Assembly: GCA_036556825.1 (NCBI GenBank)
Contig: DATBIR010000161.1
Span: forward strand, 6,500 to 70,499
Direction: 5' to 3'
DNA length: 64,000 bases
From: JAJKJG01 sp036556825
GTDB taxonomy: Bacteria > Pseudomonadota > Alphaproteobacteria > Rhizobiales > Beijerinckiaceae
Shown: piece after piece, positions 62,615 through 64,000 of the stretch
How positions within the stretch are numbered: the stretch's first letter is position 1
Layout: the number at the start of each line of letters is the position of its first letter
The notes under the pieces: model-generated
The model's input: only the letters and a program-made list of their open reading frames with translations
Database searches by the model: none
Told to the model about the DNA's origin: nothing
Translations under genes and position numbers: made by a program

Positions 62615-63664
62615 ATGATCTCCCGTTTCCGGCGCCTGCACGTTCATGCCCTCGTCGTGTTCGCTTGCCTCGGGCAGGCGTTTGCCGGCGGCGCTCTCGC
62701 ACAGGAACAGCCGCTCGAGCAGCGCTTCAAGGGCAAGCAGATTCGCGTGCTGATCGGCTCGAGCGCCGGCGGCGGTTACGACACCTTCGCCCGCGCCATC
62801 GCCACCCACTGGTCGAAGCACATGCCGGGCAACCCGCAATTCGTGCCGCAGAACATGCCAGGCCCGATGTCCCTCTCCGTCGCCAACCATGTCTACTCCG
62901 TCGCCCCGAAGGACGGCACCGTGATCGGCGCGGTCAACCCGCAGATCGCCACCGAGGCCATCCTGCATCCCGATCGCGCGCGCTTCGATGCGCGCCGTCT
63001 CGTGTGGATCGGCAGCGCCCTGCGCGAGACGCAGGTCGCCGTGGCGCGCTCCGACGCCGGCTTGCGCAGCTTTGAGGAGGCCTTCCGGAAGGAGCTGATC
63101 CTGGGCGGCTCGGGGGGATCGTCGAACAGTTTTCCAGCCATTTCGAACGCCGTGCTCGGCACGAAGTTCAAGATCGTCTCGGGCTATCCCGGCACGCGCG
63201 AATCCAACCTCGCCATGGAGCGCGGCGAGGTGCAGGGGATCGGCGGCATCACCTGGGCGAGCGTCAAGGCGACCATGGGCGATCTGCTCGCCGCGAAGAA
63301 GCTGGTCGTGCTCGGGCAATACGGCCTCAAGAAGCATCCCGAACTGCCGGACGTGCCGGAGGTGCTGTCCTTCGCGAAGACGCCGGAGGAACGCGCAGCC
63401 CTCCTGCTCCTGCTGGCGACGCAGGAGTTCGGACGGCCGTTCATCGCCCCGCCGGACCTTCCCGAGGATATCGCTAGCGCGCTCCGCACAAGCTTCATGA
63501 AGACCCTCGAAGACCCCGATTTTCTGGCCGATGCGAAGAGGCGCGGACTCGACATCGATCCGACTTCGGGAGAGGAGATTGAGGGCCTGGTCGCGCAGCT
63601 CTACGCGACACCGCCGCAGACCGTCGAGCGCGTCCGCGCAATTTTCGCGCAGACGGGAAAGTAG
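62615..63664 (+). CDS. TctC/Bug family substrate-binding protein
   Basis: A 349-aa periplasmic receptor with a signal peptide ending near ALAQEQ. The mature part has RFKGKQIRVLIGSSAGGGYDTFARAIATHWSKHMPGNPQFVPQNMPG, the GGGYD-type Bug subgroup, and GYPGTRESNLAMERGEVQGIGG in the second lobe. The ATG follows GAAGGGTCG. It belongs to the same subgroup as 41740-42771 and the next gene. No permease gene is next to it. Confidence 0.9.
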   Translation: MISRFRRLHVHALVVFACLGQAFAGGALAQEQPLEQRFKGKQIRVLIGSSAGGGYDTFARAIATHWSKHMPGNPQFVPQNMPGPMSLSVANHVYSVAPKDGTVIGAVNPQIATEAILHPDRARFDARRLVWIGSALRETQVAVARSDAGLRSFEEAFRKELILGGSGGSSNSFPAISNAVLGTKFKIVSGYPGTRESNLAMERGEVQGIGGITWASVKATMGDLLAAKKLVVLGQYGLKKHPELPDVPEVLSFAKTPEERAALLLLLATQEFGRPFIAPPDLPEDIASALRTSFMKTLEDPDFLADAKRRGLDIDPTSGEEIEGLVAQLYATPPQTVERVRAIFAQTGK

Positions 63665-63776
63665 CGTCGGCGGGTCCCGCGTGAGCGGTCACGGTTCGTC
63701 CCTGGGCGTCTCGGCGGGGGCTCTGCTACGATTGCTGACAAGCCGGATTCACCGGCAGCGCCTTGGGAGGGACGAC

Positions 63777-64000
63777 ATGAGGGATGGCGATTCGGTGACC
63801 CGGCTTCGGACGGGGGCGGTGCTGGCGATCGTCTTGGCGGCGATGTCGCTCGCCGGACCGGCGGGGGCGCAGGCGCCTGAGACATTCTACAAGGGCAAGC
63901 AGGTCCGCATGATCATCCCGGCCGGGGCGGGCGGCGGCTACGACACCTATGCGCGCGTGCTCGCGCAGCACCTCGAGAAGCACCTCCCGGGCAGCCCCTC
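63777..64000 (+). CDS. TctC/Bug family substrate-binding protein, cut by the window end
   Basis: The first 74 codons of another Bug receptor. A signal peptide (residues 12-32) is followed by FYKGKQVRMIIPAGAGGGYDTYARVLAQHLEKHLPG, nearly the same opening as the previous protein, so the two are tandem paralogues. A TGGGAGGGAC site precedes the ATG. The rest lies outside the window. Confidence 0.88.
   Translation, partial: MRDGDSVTRLRTGAVLAIVLAAMSLAGPAGAQAPETFYKGKQVRMIIPAGAGGGYDTYARVLAQHLEKHLPGSP

Overview
The window is a dense, very G+C-rich stretch of chromosome with no rRNA, tRNA, phage, insertion sequence or CRISPR array that I could see. Its gene content suggests a soil or water alphaproteobacterium of the order Hyphomicrobiales (Bradyrhizobium or Xanthobacteraceae-like): many tripartite tricarboxylate (TctC/Bug) binding proteins, an EcfG-like sigma factor with a GGAAC-type promoter, DUF1127 proteins and a CHASE2 cyclase paired with FecR. 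This assignment is inference from family content; no marker gene is present.

Region 1 (1-13.6 kb) is catabolic. Three paralogous LVIVD-repeat beta-propeller proteins surround two short-chain dehydrogenases, a flavoprotein dehydrogenase, a xylose-isomerase-like enzyme, a DUF1445 hydro-lyase, a complete TctA-TctB-TctC transporter behind a perfect 25-bp dyad operator, and a LigI-like amidohydrolase. Region 2 (13.6-17.4 kb) has an orphan ModA-like binding protein divergent from an iron-type binding protein and fused permease that lack an ATPase. Region 3 (17.6-24.8 kb, minus strand) is one seven-gene operon: ThDP enzyme, isocitrate-lyase-like protein without the usual catalytic loop, taurine/nitrate-type ABC transporter (binding protein, ATPase, two permeases) and a LysR regulator, again behind a dyad.

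Region 4 (25-31 kb) contains a lone CheR methyltransferase, two tandem paralogues of a family I do not recognise, each built from two similar halves, and a TctC/cupin/hydroxyacid-dehydrogenase group. Region 5 (31-40.6 kb) is signalling and envelope: CHASE2 adenylate cyclase with FecR, a hydrolase, a coiled-coil protein, a GDSL hydrolase, a lipoprotein, DUF1993 and an ECF sigma factor with a long structured leader. Region 6 (40.6-52.7 kb) mixes amino-acid-type metabolism (ornithine cyclodeaminase-like protein with TctC, threonine-synthase-like enzyme), tiny proteins including a mini ParB domain, a DUF2339 membrane protein, a signal-less binding protein coupled to an EamA exporter, and small enzymes. 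Region 7 (53-64 kb) has a 35-codon ORF coupled to a peptidoglycan-binding protein, GNAT and DUF1127 genes, a winged-helix/TPR regulator divergent from a secreted TPR protein, an MFS exporter, a methyltransferase and two tandem TctC proteins, the last cut by the window end.

The recurring theme is uptake and breakdown of organic acids whose identity cannot be read from sequence: five TctC receptors but only one TctAB pair, several binding proteins lacking a full transporter, and clusters of oxidoreductases. The best candidates for undescribed biology are the tandem internally duplicated proteins at 26-28 kb, the ThDP/loop-less lyase operon, the LVIVD cluster and the structured leader of the sigma factor.
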